Shown here: positions 1 to 9,157 of the stretch, one piece after another
How positions within the stretch are numbered: the stretch's first letter is position 1
How the letters are laid out: every line of letters begins with the position of its first letter
Made by a program: the position numbers and the translations under genes
Source: Mesorhizobium huakuii
GTDB lineage: Bacteria; Pseudomonadota; Alphaproteobacteria; Rhizobiales; Rhizobiaceae
Length of the DNA stretch: 64,000 bases
Assembly: GCF_030160235.1 (NCBI RefSeq)
Contig: NZ_BSNY01000012.1
Span: 124,001 to 188,000, forward strand
Reading direction: 5' to 3'
The notes under the pieces: generated by a model
Told to the model about the DNA's origin: nothing
The model's input: only the letters and a program-made list of their open reading frames with translations
Databases searched by the model: none

Positions 1-832
1 GACGGCCGCGCAATAGACGCAGGCTTGCCAGTGCGCTCTGCTTGAACCAATACTGCTCACCAATCAAATCGGCTATGCGATAGCCGAGTTGCCGCATCTC
101 GATGCCAGTTTCCCTGAAGGCCATATCGTATGCCGCGGTCATACCATCACCGCGCAGGGGCAAGTCCTCGCCATTGTAGATCGACGCGGCCTCACGAGCC
201 AGGCCGAGGCCGAAAAGGCGAAAGCCACCACGCCCCGATCGCAGGCACAAAACAGCGGCGGCTGCTTCGCCGGGAATGAAGCCGTTGGGATTTCCGGGCG
301 CGAGAAGTCGGTTGTTCTTTCGGTAATGTTCGATGGCTGGAGCCGTCAGATAGCTGTCGACGCCGGCAATCATCACGTAAGACGCCTCACCTGATGCAAT
401 CATCCTGCGCGCTTGTTCCAGGGCCACATGTCCTGAAGCACGATCGTGATTGATGATGCGCGAGCGTGCATGCGGCTCGACATCGACGATTTCAGCGATA
501 TGGCGGAGCAGGCGAGCTCCGTCGGTTATCGGCCGGCCTGGCCGACTCTCGTCTGCCAAGCAGAGAATGAGCGCCGCTTGACCGCGTGCCTCGGGAGCGG
601 TTTCAAAGGCTTCGCAGATCGCCGCTGCGGCAAGGTGGGCCATCCGTTTTTCGCCGATCCAGCCGCGTGGCAGCGGCACCGGGGCACCGATCAGCCATTG
701 ACCGCCTGGCCCCAGGAAACGAGTTTCCTGGAAACCGTCCAGTCGGGCTCGCATCGCTGCGCAGGCCGAGGGCGCATCCAGACCGACGGCAGTCACCATG
801 CCGATGGCGGCTATATCGATGGCGATACTCAT
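1..832 (-). CDS. Ketosynthase (thiolase-fold)-like protein of the T6SS locus, 3' end beyond window
   Basis: Partial: 277 codons are visible and the frame stays open to base 1. I translated it by hand from the ATG at 832. The N-terminus (IAAIGMVTAVGLDAPSACA) and the segment around residues 150-195 (MIAGVDSYL ... GFIPGEAAAAVLC) follow the beta-ketoacyl-synthase I/III thiolase fold. Where ketosynthases have the nucleophile (x-T-A-C-S-S), the sequence reads HDRASGH, so the catalytic Cys appears to be absent and the protein may not be an active condensing enzyme. Its ATG overlaps the stop of the DUF2169 gene (ATGA), so the two are translationally coupled. Proteins of this type accompany DUF2169 in many T6SS loci. 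A role in effector loading or maturation is inference. Confidence 0.7.
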   Translation of the reverse strand, partial: MSIAIDIAAIGMVTAVGLDAPSACAAMRARLDGFQETRFLGPGGQWLIGAPVPLPRGWIGEKRMAHLAAAAICEAFETAPEARGQAALILCLADESRPGRPITDGARLLRHIAEIVDVEPHARSRIINHDRASGHVALEQARRMIASGEASYVMIAGVDSYLTAPAIEHYRKNNRLLAPGNPNGFIPGEAAAAVLCLRSGRGGFRLFGLGLAREAASIYNGEDLPLRGDGMTAAYDMAFRETGIEMRQLGYRIADLIGEQYWFKQSALASLRLLRGR

Positions 833-1932
833 GCGTCCTCGGTTTCGTCATCAGAAACAGCGAGGCTGGCCCGAACATAGGCGCGCCCGGTGGCGCGTGC
901 CCGCAGCATTGACTCGGTCGGCGGTCCGACCCAGCATTCCGAGAAATCGAGGATTGTCCGCTGGATCCGCTGTGAGACGCGCCAGACCAGCGAGAAGCAC
1001 CGCTTCTCAGGGTCCAGGAGAACGGTGTCGGGAAGTATGTCGGCCTCGTACACCTTCTGCCTGCCCTTGAACAAAGTGATCGGCAGTGCGGCCGGCGGCA
1101 GTCGAAAACTCACGCGTCCTTCGGGCACGAGATTGACCAGCACCACGTCCTCGCCGCCGCGCGGATGGTCGATCTGCTGGTCGGGCGGCGCCATCTGGAA
1201 ATAGCGCTCATCGAAATCCGGCGGCAGGAACGGAAAAATATTGTCGATCCAGTTCTGGTCGTAAGTGCCGCCATATTCGATGCGTCCCGGCCAGCCGCGG
1301 CCCATTGGCCCAAAACTCATCGGCTTGTAGTCGCCGAAGGGTGAGCGCACTTCCTCGCCGACCGCCTGCGTGTTGGGCAGCCGCAGGCCTGGGACTAGAC
1401 GCTGGTTCTTGGTTCGGGACCATCCGGTTCCGACCGGGTTGTATTTATAGCTGGCTGGAAGCTTGTCCTCCGGATCCAGCCTGTCGACGCCACCCCAGGC
1501 AACGTCATAGGAGATAGGCAGTTTCAGGAAGGGTTGTGGCGACGTGGCGGTAAAGACCGGACCGATGGAGCGCCATTCGCGGTGGCCAACGACCTCGAAC
1601 AGCTTCGACCAGTTGCCGACCTTGATGCCGACCGGAACCCGCTCGGCCGGGCGCCCACCCGGTGCGTAGGCGAAGCCATTGGCGACCACGTCGCAGCGCG
1701 GCTTGCGGAAGGCGAAATCGGTCTCCCACAACGTTGCCGAATAGCCAGGCACGCCGGTTTGCGTGTCGGCCATGACCAGCGGAACCTGTTCTGCTGATTT
1801 CTGCACCAGTCCGCCAGGCTTCGCTGGGAAATCGAAGGTAGCCTTCACCACCACGACCAACCACTCATGGCCGGCCTTATCCATGCCCATGGTGAACTGG
1901 TGCGGATAGCCCATCTGGTTCCAGATCTGCAT
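829..1932 (-). CDS. DUF2169 domain protein of T6SS locus
   Basis: 367 residues, cytoplasmic, with no signal peptide. The N-terminal half (MGMDKAGHEWLVVVVKATFDF) and the central W/P/G-rich segments (SYDVAWGGVDRLDP, GPMGRGWPGR) match the DUF2169 family. That family is encoded in T6SS clusters next to VgrG, PAAR-like (DUF4150) and pentapeptide proteins, and some members act as effector adaptors. The start codon shares one base with the tagF stop, and the gene overlaps the downstream ketosynthase-like gene by 4 bp. It therefore belongs to the 3' end of the T6SS operon. An adaptor or chaperone role for a cargo encoded left of the window is inference. Confidence 0.82.
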   Translation of the reverse strand: MQIWNQMGYPHQFTMGMDKAGHEWLVVVVKATFDFPAKPGGLVQKSAEQVPLVMADTQTGVPGYSATLWETDFAFRKPRCDVVANGFAYAPGGRPAERVPVGIKVGNWSKLFEVVGHREWRSIGPVFTATSPQPFLKLPISYDVAWGGVDRLDPEDKLPASYKYNPVGTGWSRTKNQRLVPGLRLPNTQAVGEEVRSPFGDYKPMSFGPMGRGWPGRIEYGGTYDQNWIDNIFPFLPPDFDERYFQMAPPDQQIDHPRGGEDVVLVNLVPEGRVSFRLPPAALPITLFKGRQKVYEADILPDTVLLDPEKRCFSLVWRVSQRIQRTILDFSECWVGPPTESMLRARATGRAYVRASLAVSDDETEDA

Positions 1933-2474
1933 CAGCTGGTCTCCCAGCTTGCGGCGAAGATCTGCTCCAAGGTCGGCTGCGGCGCCTGCGGATCGACGTC
2001 GAAAATATCCGTATGCGCCGTCCAGGCCACGAACTCGTCGATGAGATCGCCCTCGCCATCGACAAGCGGAACGGGCAGGCCGGCCAGCGCCGCGTCGAGT
2101 TCGTCCGGCGTCATCTCGCCCCGTTGCGCGGCGAAGGCGGCTTTTTCGATGTTTTCGAACCAGGCATCGGCATAGGCAAGCTTCAGCGGTGCTTCATCAA
2201 GCCGCGCGACGACGCTCAGCGGAAATTGCCTGCCGACCCGATCGGCACTCTTCAGGACGATGCCGGCCGAGGCGCCGAAGGAACCAGGCCCACTGAGGAA
2301 ACGCAGCGCCGTGTCCTGGGGCCAGGTCTCCATCCCGAACAGCGGCACGATATGCTGCGCCAGCCAGCGGTCCCATGCGCGCACGAAATCCGCCGGCAGC
2401 CTCCGGGTCACGAAATCGCCGGTGGCGGGCATCTTGCCATAGAAACCGGGCACGATCAGATCTGCGGCGGACAT
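1932..2474 (-). CDS. tagF: T6SS-associated protein TagF (ImpM)
   Basis: 180 residues beginning MSAADLIVPGFYGKMPATGDF, the characteristic N-terminus of TagF/ImpM (PGFYGKxPxxGDFVxRRLP). A longer open frame to 2630 exists, but residues before this Met have no family similarity and lie inside tssM, so I place the start at 2474, overlapping the tssM stop by 19 bp. In other systems TagF is a post-translational brake on T6SS assembly that acts with or in parallel to the Fha/PpkA/PppA phosphorylation switch. Here an FHA protein gene (tagH) is present in the same operon, but no kinase or phosphatase gene is visible. Confidence 0.9.
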   Translation of the reverse strand: MSAADLIVPGFYGKMPATGDFVTRRLPADFVRAWDRWLAQHIVPLFGMETWPQDTALRFLSGPGSFGASAGIVLKSADRVGRQFPLSVVARLDEAPLKLAYADAWFENIEKAAFAAQRGEMTPDELDAALAGLPVPLVDGEGDLIDEFVAWTAHTDIFDVDPQAPQPTLEQIFAASWETS

Positions 2475-5400
2475 GTGAACTTCTTGAACATTTCGAGCGT
2501 GTAGGGGTTCTCGACGCTGGCGGCCTTGAGTTCGAAATCGGCCCACATTCCTTTCGTGCCGAGCCGCAGGCTGTAGACGTCGGTGAGTTTGGTCGCGGCG
2601 AAGCGGCCGCCGCGCAGCATTCTGAGCCACGCCCAGCTGCCGGTCTCGTTGAGCATCACTTCAGGCGAGCCGTCGACCGGCTGGAAGGCGAGCGAGATCA
2701 CTCCCGTGCCATCCTTGCCGGGCCACGTCATCGGTTGCGGCCTGGTGGCGTTGTTGTAGTAGACGAGGTTCTGGCCATCGAGGTTGAGCGTGACCCGCGT
2801 CACGTTGGGAGAGAGGTCCTTGGGCTCCAGCGTGAAGTTCATCACCGGGCCCGTGCCGCCCGGAAACAGATCGTCGCGGATATGCCTCGCCTGCTCGAAC
2901 GCAGCGAGCGCCGCTGGGTCGAGCCCGAAATCGGCGCGCCATTTCCACGGCTCGCTGGCGGTATCGACATAGTTGATCAGATGGTCGTTGGTGAAGGCAT
3001 CGATCAGGCCGGTCGGTCCGAACAGACGTTGGAAGTCGCGCACATTGACATCGACCGCGCTGTCCGGGCTGAACGGATAGCGGTTGTTGAGCGCTGCCTG
3101 GCAGAAAGGCAGTATGTCCGCTCGCCAGATGGCGTTGAGCTCGTTGGTGACGGCCTTCTGCGAAAGGCCACTGGTGTCGCCGGCAATGCCGCCCAGCCAC
3201 TCGTTGATCGGCGAAGGCAGGATCTGCGCCTGCCTGGCGACCGCGCCCGTCAGTTCGGCAAGCCCGCCCTGCTTCTTGATCGCATCCTGCGGGTTGGGAT
3301 TGGCGGTCACCGTCTGCAACACGTTCGACAGCGCCGTCAGCGCCACGACGGCGGCGTCGAGCGCTGGCGGCTGGCCGTCGACCTGGGCGATGGTGCCTTT
3401 GAGCGGCTTGAAATGATCGGCAACCAGGCTGCCGGTCATGTCCACCTGGTTGGCGGAGCCGGCGCGCGGCAGGAGCTTCGCGCCCGAGGTCACCACCTTG
3501 CCCAACTTGCCGAGTTTGCTGAGCAGCTTGGAGCCGGTCTTGGCGGCGGCGCCACTTTTGTCGTCGGCCGGCGCATCGTCGGAGCGGGTGAGGTCGGTCT
3601 CCTGCACCACTGCCGCCAACAGGCGCTTCAGCGCGGAGTCGGCGCTGGAAAGATCCTTGAGGTTTTCACTGGCGATGTTGAGATCGGTAAGCGGCGCAAG
3701 CCGCATGTCACGCAGGAAGGAGTCCCATTGCGCGATATAGTCGTCGTAGTAGAGCTTCAAGATGTCCTGCGAGAGCGCCGAAACCGACGTCTCCGAATTC
3801 TCCGAGCAGCCGCCGGCAAACACGGCGCGATCGAGAGCCGCCTGTCCCGCCACATCCTCGACCCGGTCGAGGATCGCGTCGTGGAAGCCAGAATAGGTGT
3901 AGGGGCCGGGAACACCGACGCGCAACGTCTTGTCGGAACGGCGCGCGAACACTTTGGCGCCGTTCGGCCCGGCGAAATTGGCCGGCACCCATTCCTTGAC
4001 GGCTGCCACCTCCGGGTCGGCCAGGAGCTGCTTGTAGGCGCGCTCCGGCAGTGAGATCGTGCATACGGTCTTCAGCGCCTCCGCGACCAGCGCCTTGTCC
4101 GGAGCGATGTAGCTGTCGTCGACGGCCATGCGGCGGATGGCGGCGAGCTGGTGCTCTTCGGCGTCGGCCGTGGGGAAGGGGGGAGCCGGCGCGAATTGCG
4201 GCAGGCTGTTCACCCACCAGTTCTGGACGAAATCGGTGTCCATCTGCGACAGGCCGGTCATCATCCGGTATGTCTTCAACGCGCCGAGCATGAAATCCGG
4301 GTCGCGGATTTGCCGCCACATCGTGGCCTCGAGCAGGGCGACCATATGCGGCTCGAGCACGTTGCGCAGCGCATGGTCGTAGGTGTCGGTCTGCGCGCGC
4401 ACCAGCTCCGGCGAAGCGGTCGGGCCAAGCAGGTTATGGACGGCGTCTGGCGGCGGGGTCCGGGCGGTCGCCACCGCGTCCATCGCCGCCAGCGCGCCAT
4501 CCATGGTCGGCTGCTCGACCGCGGCCGGCATGGCGGCGACCTGGGTGAGCGGCCCTTGCAGCGCTTCGAACTGGCCGGCCTGTTCGGTGATTGCATTGCG
4601 GTTGTCGAGGTAGGACCAGGTGAACAGTCCGCCGGCCAGCAGGGCCGCGAGCGCACAGGCGGCGGCGGCCCCGCGCCAGATCCAGGCGCGGCGGCGCTGC
4701 GCCAGCGGATCGAACGTGCCGAGGCCGGCCTCCTTGAAGATCACTTCGGTGAGAAGGTTCCTCAGGAAGAAGCTGCGCTTCTCGACACGCGCCGCCGGCA
4801 TGGCGCGGCGCGGCGGCAGTCCGAAGGAGGACGACAACGCCGCGGTCAGACGGTCGATGGGCGCTCCTTCCTGTGTCGCCGATGTCAGATAAAGGCCACG
4901 CAGCCATGCGGTTTCCTCGTAGCGGCTTTCGCCGAACATGGCCTCGATCAGCACCTGGATCGGCCCGCAAAGGCTCGCCAACTGCGCCGGAAAGCGAAAG
5001 ATCTCGGCGCGCGAGCCAAGCTTGTCTTCGTCTTCAAGGCGCGGCACCAGCCTTCGTTCCAGCTCGGTGGCAAGCCTGCCTAGCTCCGCCTGGATCATGC
5101 TGGCGTTGACGCGGGCATCCAGCGGAAAGGTGGTTCCCCACACCTGCTCGCGCGCGCTCGTCGACAAGCCGCCGAAGAAGGCTTCGAACCCTTTGATCAG
5201 GTCCGCCTTCGTCAGCATCAGGTAGACGGGCAGGCGGATCTCCAGTCGATCGTTGAGCTCCGCCAGTCGGCGGCGGATCTTGCGGCCGTGCGCCTTGATC
5301 GCTTCGTCGCCCTCCGAGAGCGCATCGATCGACAGCGCGACGATGACGCCGTTGAGCGCGCGGCGACCCCGGTGCTTCTTCAGGAGGTCCAGGAAGCCCA

Positions 5401-5998
5401 GCCATTCCGCGGCGTCGACGTCCGGCTGGCTCTCCTGCTGGACGTAGCGGCCCGCGGTGTCGATCAGCACCGCGTTCTCGGAGAAAAACCAGTCGCAGTT
5501 GCGCGTGCCGCCGACACCCTGCAGATCATCGGTCAGATCGATTGGAAAATTGAGGCCCGACTGGCGCAATGCCGTGGTCTTGCCGGTGGCAGGAGGTCCG
5601 ACGATCACATACCACGGCATCTCGCGCAGGAACTTCCGTCCGCCGAGCTTGCGCCGCTTGAGCTCGGCCATCACCTCGCCGAACTTGGCGCCGACGGCTG
5701 CAACGCTCTCCTCGCCGGGGGTGAGCTGCTTTTCGGCCACGGGTGCCGCGATCTCGGCGACGAACATGCGGTTGGCACGGATCGCGCGCCGTTGCGCGAT
5801 GATCAGCCAGATCAGCCACAGGATGATCAGCCCGGCGATCATGGCGATGCGCACATTGTCGGATTCGAATGGCGCGTACGGGCCGACCTGGACGATCGGG
5901 CCAAACACCCAGATCAAAAGCGAAAGTAGCGCTATGCCGATCAGCGTCCAGAGAAAGCGCGAGGTGATGATCGCCCAGAGGAAGCGCAGGATGAACAT
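2456..5998 (-). CDS. tssM: T6SS inner-membrane protein TssM (IcmF/ImpL)
   Basis: 1180 residues, the usual IcmF size. Two N-terminal transmembrane segments (about residues 5-33 and 50-68) are followed by a cytoplasmic P-loop NTPase domain with Walker A GPPATGKT at 134-141. A third transmembrane segment (about 440-460, AAAACALAALLAGGLFTW) leads to the large periplasmic IcmF-related and DUF1215-type C-terminal regions. TssM bridges TssL and the lipoprotein TssJ to form the trans-envelope complex. The start codon is 1 bp from the tssL stop, and the 3' end overlaps tagF. Some TssM proteins lack a functional Walker A; here it is intact. Confidence 0.95.
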   Translation of the reverse strand: MFILRFLWAIITSRFLWTLIGIALLSLLIWVFGPIVQVGPYAPFESDNVRIAMIAGLIILWLIWLIIAQRRAIRANRMFVAEIAAPVAEKQLTPGEESVAAVGAKFGEVMAELKRRKLGGRKFLREMPWYVIVGPPATGKTTALRQSGLNFPIDLTDDLQGVGGTRNCDWFFSENAVLIDTAGRYVQQESQPDVDAAEWLGFLDLLKKHRGRRALNGVIVALSIDALSEGDEAIKAHGRKIRRRLAELNDRLEIRLPVYLMLTKADLIKGFEAFFGGLSTSAREQVWGTTFPLDARVNASMIQAELGRLATELERRLVPRLEDEDKLGSRAEIFRFPAQLASLCGPIQVLIEAMFGESRYEETAWLRGLYLTSATQEGAPIDRLTAALSSSFGLPPRRAMPAARVEKRSFFLRNLLTEVIFKEAGLGTFDPLAQRRRAWIWRGAAAACALAALLAGGLFTWSYLDNRNAITEQAGQFEALQGPLTQVAAMPAAVEQPTMDGALAAMDAVATARTPPPDAVHNLLGPTASPELVRAQTDTYDHALRNVLEPHMVALLEATMWRQIRDPDFMLGALKTYRMMTGLSQMDTDFVQNWWVNSLPQFAPAPPFPTADAEEHQLAAIRRMAVDDSYIAPDKALVAEALKTVCTISLPERAYKQLLADPEVAAVKEWVPANFAGPNGAKVFARRSDKTLRVGVPGPYTYSGFHDAILDRVEDVAGQAALDRAVFAGGCSENSETSVSALSQDILKLYYDDYIAQWDSFLRDMRLAPLTDLNIASENLKDLSSADSALKRLLAAVVQETDLTRSDDAPADDKSGAAAKTGSKLLSKLGKLGKVVTSGAKLLPRAGSANQVDMTGSLVADHFKPLKGTIAQVDGQPPALDAAVVALTALSNVLQTVTANPNPQDAIKKQGGLAELTGAVARQAQILPSPINEWLGGIAGDTSGLSQKAVTNELNAIWRADILPFCQAALNNRYPFSPDSAVDVNVRDFQRLFGPTGLIDAFTNDHLINYVDTASEPWKWRADFGLDPAALAAFEQARHIRDDLFPGGTGPVMNFTLEPKDLSPNVTRVTLNLDGQNLVYYNNATRPQPMTWPGKDGTGVISLAFQPVDGSPEVMLNETGSWAWLRMLRGGRFAATKLTDVYSLRLGTKGMWADFELKAASVENPYTLEMFKKFTCPPQI

Positions 5999-5999
5999 C

Positions 6000-7328
6000 T
6001 CAGAGCCTCTTCTCGACCAGGACCTCGACGCGCCGGTTGAGCGCGCGGCCCTCGCGCGTCGAGTTGTCGGCCACCGGATCGGAGTCGGCGCGGCCTTCGG
6101 AATGGATGCGCTCCTGCGGCACGCCAGCCTGCACCAGAAGGTCCGCTATGGTTTGGGCGCGTGCCTCCGAGAGCCGCTGGTTGCTCGCAAGCGGATTGGA
6201 CCGTTGCAGGCGCACATTGTCGGTATGGCCGACGATCGTGATGTTTCCGATCAGCTCCTGATTGGCAAGGATCACCTTGGCGATCGACTGGATCAGGGGT
6301 TCATAGCCTTGCGACAGTGTCGGCCGCGAAGACTGGAAGAGTTCGGGGTTGGAGGACTGGATGATCAGCTTGGCCAGCGAGACGCTCTCCGTGCCGCTGA
6401 GCGCGTCCTTGAGGCTCGCCGGCGCTTCGGCCTTGAACGCGGGCAGCAGCGCGAATTCGACCGGCTGTGGCGGTTCGGGTGCGGGCGTATCCTGCTTGGG
6501 CGCGGCGCGGGTAACGTCCGCGCGCGAGGCCGGCGGCAGCGTGCGCACGAGGGCGGAGAGTTCGACCGCCTGGCTGCTCAAGCCCATCGACAGACCGATA
6601 TAAGCGACGGCGGCGACGACAACTGCGGCAAGCGCCATCACCCAGATCGGAACGATGAAGCGCTGCGGCTCGTCGGAAGCGATCACGCCTTTCCAGTTCG
6701 GCGACAGCGGCGCGTCCTCGGCGTCCGCATTGCGCAGGAAGCGCGCGGCCGCCACACGCACGGCATTGAGCGAGCGGTCACCGGCGCGGCCGGGCACCCG
6801 ATATTTGCCGCGGAAGCCGAGCGCCAGGCAGTAATACTGAAGCTCCAGCATCTCGCGGTCGCGGTTGGGATGGCGCTCCAGCTCATCGAGGCGGGTGAAA
6901 AATTGGGTGCCGGCATCGACGTCGCCGCGCAGCATGACCACCAGCGGCTGGCGGGGCCAGGCGCTGGCGCCGCCCCATGGCGTATTCAGCGCGAGGTCGT
7001 CGAGCAACGCCGCCACGGCCCAGGCCGCCTGGTCGGCCCGTTCGAGCGACGAGCCCGCTGCCATCGCGGCGTCGCGCGCCTGAACCAGCTCGTCGAGCAG
7101 GCGCGTGCGCATCGCTTCCGGGTTCTCCGGCGCCAGCGCGCTTTCGAGCTCCGGCGCGAATTCGAGCAATGGCGCGAAGATATTGATGAGCGTGTTGGGA
7201 TGGGCGCGCGCCCTTTTGACCGGCGCGCCCGGTGCCAGCGGCGCCATCGGCCGTGGCGCGGCGCCCGCCAGCCTGATGCGTGTGCGTTCGCGATCCTCCG
7301 ACAGTCCGAAAGGATCATCCCGGCTCAT
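6000..7328 (-). CDS. tssL: T6SS TssL (DotU/ImpK) with C-terminal OmpA peptidoglycan-binding domain
   Basis: 442 residues. The cytoplasmic DotU domain covers about 35-215, including the family's YYCLALGFRGKY motif at 165-176. One transmembrane helix (about 224-246) and a periplasmic OmpA/MotB domain (about 315-440) follow, the latter with IVGHTDNVR and the C-terminal NRRVEVLVE signature. The OmpA extension anchors the membrane complex to peptidoglycan directly, so no separate TagL is needed. The gene lies 4 bp after tssK and 1 bp before tssM in the same operon. Confidence 0.94.
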   Translation of the reverse strand: MSRDDPFGLSEDRERTRIRLAGAAPRPMAPLAPGAPVKRARAHPNTLINIFAPLLEFAPELESALAPENPEAMRTRLLDELVQARDAAMAAGSSLERADQAAWAVAALLDDLALNTPWGGASAWPRQPLVVMLRGDVDAGTQFFTRLDELERHPNRDREMLELQYYCLALGFRGKYRVPGRAGDRSLNAVRVAAARFLRNADAEDAPLSPNWKGVIASDEPQRFIVPIWVMALAAVVVAAVAYIGLSMGLSSQAVELSALVRTLPPASRADVTRAAPKQDTPAPEPPQPVEFALLPAFKAEAPASLKDALSGTESVSLAKLIIQSSNPELFQSSRPTLSQGYEPLIQSIAKVILANQELIGNITIVGHTDNVRLQRSNPLASNQRLSEARAQTIADLLVQAGVPQERIHSEGRADSDPVADNSTREGRALNRRVEVLVEKRL

Positions 7329-7332
7329 GGCC

Positions 7333-8667
7333 TCACCTGTTCACTGAGTAGCAGTCGACCTGCGGCTCGCTCGGCAGGACACCGGAAACGCCGATGACGA
7401 AGCCGGGGGCGTCGAGCAACGAGGCCCAATGTTCGCTCTTCTGGTCAAGCTCCAGGCACAGCCGGTCGCCATCGTAGGGAATCTCGCGTGGCTGCGAATG
7501 AAGCGGTTTCAGCGGAATGCCCGGAAGGCGCGACTTCCAAAGACCCTCGAACTGGTCAGCGGCGCCGACTGTCGCCTGGTTGACGAAGATCTTGCGCAGC
7601 GCGTCTTCCGACAGTTCCGATCCGACGCGTATGACGATGCGGCTGGCGACCAAGAGCTTCGGGTTGTCGATGCGCACTTTCCAGACATTGGTCGCGTGCC
7701 GCATGACCGGCAGCGCGCGCGATTTCGGCTCGATGTAGCGCAGGCTGAGAATGAGCGAGCGCAGGGCGTCGGCCAGCGCCATATAGGCGGGGCCGGGCGC
7801 CATGTGATCGTAGGCCGGCAATTCGCCGAGCCGCCGCGAGCTCGAGCCGTAGGTTGCCATCTCGCCGGCGAGTCCGGCCAATTCGAGATAGAGTTCGGCC
7901 GGATGAAAGACATCCTGCGCCAGCATGTGGGCAAGCCGCGGGCGAGCGGCATTGGCGAGGTGCAGCATCAGAAGGTCTTCGACGCTGCGGCCTGCGCCAC
8001 CCATCACCATCTTGCCATGCGCTTCGGCGATCTGGTCGAGGCCGGTGACGACCTCCTGCAGCAATTGCCGGTACCAGTGGACCGCGCCGGTGATCAGCGT
8101 CGGCGGCAGGAACGTCTCATCGAGCGAGATGCCGCCGTCGGCGCGCACACCCTTTATGTCGGCGATCGGCAAGGCGGTGTAACCGCCGACCGACTTGCCG
8201 GGCGCGAGCAGGGCGGCTTGCGGCCGGGCGATCTCGATCTCTTCCGGATCGGCGCCGCTCTGGACGGCGTCGCGCACCGAAACGATCTTGCCGTGGTAGC
8301 GCGCGCCCGTCGATGCCGCATGCGCCGGATCGAATCCGACGCCACCGGGCGGCTCGAGCGGCAGTGCCACCAGCACCGGACCGGCGCCGGTGTCGGCCGT
8401 GACCGGCAGTGGCTTGGGCGCATCCATCAGTTCCGGGATGGAGAAGGGCGTGCCGTCCGGGAAAATACCCCGGGCGGACACGATCGAGACCTGGCCGGCG
8501 TCGAGCAGCGACTGGTCGAGGGTCAGTTGCTGGAAGCCGAAAGTATGGAGCTGGCCGGCCTGCAATGCGCCGCGCACCATGCCCTCGAAGAACCGATCCT
8601 GCTGCTGGAAATGCTGGGTCCTGAGAAACAGGCCCTCCGACCACAGCACCCTGTTTGCATCGCTCAT
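7333..8667 (-). CDS. tssK: T6SS baseplate protein TssK (ImpJ)
   Basis: 444 residues, the normal length for TssK. The N-terminus has the family signature (NRVLWSEGLFLRTQHFQQQD), and the TssK beta-sandwich and C-terminal receptor-like domains follow. TssK trimers connect the TssEFG wedge of the baseplate to the TssJLM membrane complex. The gene sits between tssJ (34-bp gap) and tssL (4-bp gap), the standard Fha-TssJ-TssK-TssL-TssM order of proteobacterial T6SS loci. Confidence 0.95.
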   Translation of the reverse strand: MSDANRVLWSEGLFLRTQHFQQQDRFFEGMVRGALQAGQLHTFGFQQLTLDQSLLDAGQVSIVSARGIFPDGTPFSIPELMDAPKPLPVTADTGAGPVLVALPLEPPGGVGFDPAHAASTGARYHGKIVSVRDAVQSGADPEEIEIARPQAALLAPGKSVGGYTALPIADIKGVRADGGISLDETFLPPTLITGAVHWYRQLLQEVVTGLDQIAEAHGKMVMGGAGRSVEDLLMLHLANAARPRLAHMLAQDVFHPAELYLELAGLAGEMATYGSSSRRLGELPAYDHMAPGPAYMALADALRSLILSLRYIEPKSRALPVMRHATNVWKVRIDNPKLLVASRIVIRVGSELSEDALRKIFVNQATVGAADQFEGLWKSRLPGIPLKPLHSQPREIPYDGDRLCLELDQKSEHWASLLDAPGFVIGVSGVLPSEPQVDCYSVNR

Positions 8668-8701
8668 GCCATTACTTTCTGCACACGACCATCCTTGCCT
8701 G

Positions 8702-9154
8702 CTAGGCGGAAATGCCGCCTTTGCCGAGGCTGACGTTGATGGTGAATTTCGAGCCTGGCGATACCGATTTGGTCGTGCGCCAGTTGCGTCCGCCCGGCTC
8801 GCGGATCAGCGCCACGAAGCCGAGTGCCGCGGCGTTCGGCTCGACCGTGATGGTCTTGGCCGCCGTCTTGCCTGGCGCGACCGAGATCGTGTCGGAGCCG
8901 ATGAGGTCGGCACCGAGCGCCGAGCCCGCGTCGCCCTGCAGCGCGAAATAGTCGGCCGAGTTGAACTTGCCGGTGCTGGCAAGCCGCATCACCAGTACCG
9001 TCACCGGCCTGTCGCCGCCGCCCGGTCCCGGATTCATGCCGGCGCCTCCGGTCACGTTGACCGTGATAACCGATGGTTTCGGCGGGCCGCTCTGGCAAGC
9101 CGCAAGCAGCCCCGTAGCGCCGAGGGCAACGACGAATTCGCGTCTGTCGATCAT
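8702..9154 (-). CDS. tssJ: T6SS outer-membrane lipoprotein TssJ, with Tat-like lipoprotein signal
   Basis: 150 residues. The N-terminus MIDRREFVVALGATGLLAAC carries a lipobox (LAAC, Cys20) immediately after a short hydrophobic stretch. Arg4-Arg5 followed by E-F resembles a twin-arginine motif. The mature part is the TssJ transthyretin-like beta-sandwich; it starts with a Gly/Pro-rich loop and contains the family's LLVMRL-like strand (TVLVMRLAS). TssJ binds the periplasmic tail of TssM. It lies 3 bp downstream of tagH. Tat rather than Sec export is a reading of a short motif and is uncertain. Confidence 0.88.
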   Translation of the reverse strand: MIDRREFVVALGATGLLAACQSGPPKPSVITVNVTGGAGMNPGPGGGDRPVTVLVMRLASTGKFNSADYFALQGDAGSALGADLIGSDTISVAPGKTAAKTITVEPNAAALGFVALIREPGGRNWRTTKSVSPGSKFTINVSLGKGGISA

Positions 9155-9157
9155 GTC

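Noticed and set aside
829-1070. Short plus-strand frames at the left end
   Set aside because: They mirror the DUF2169 and ketosynthase-like genes and have no ribosome sites or similarity.
2375-4054. Long open frame on the plus strand opposite tssM
   Set aside because: Composition is Arg/Gly/His-rich with no family motifs; it is an antisense shadow of a high-GC gene.
5457-7397. 646-codon open frame on the plus strand
   Set aside because: It lies antisense to tssL and the 5' end of tssM, both unmistakable; no start signal and no recognisable domain.
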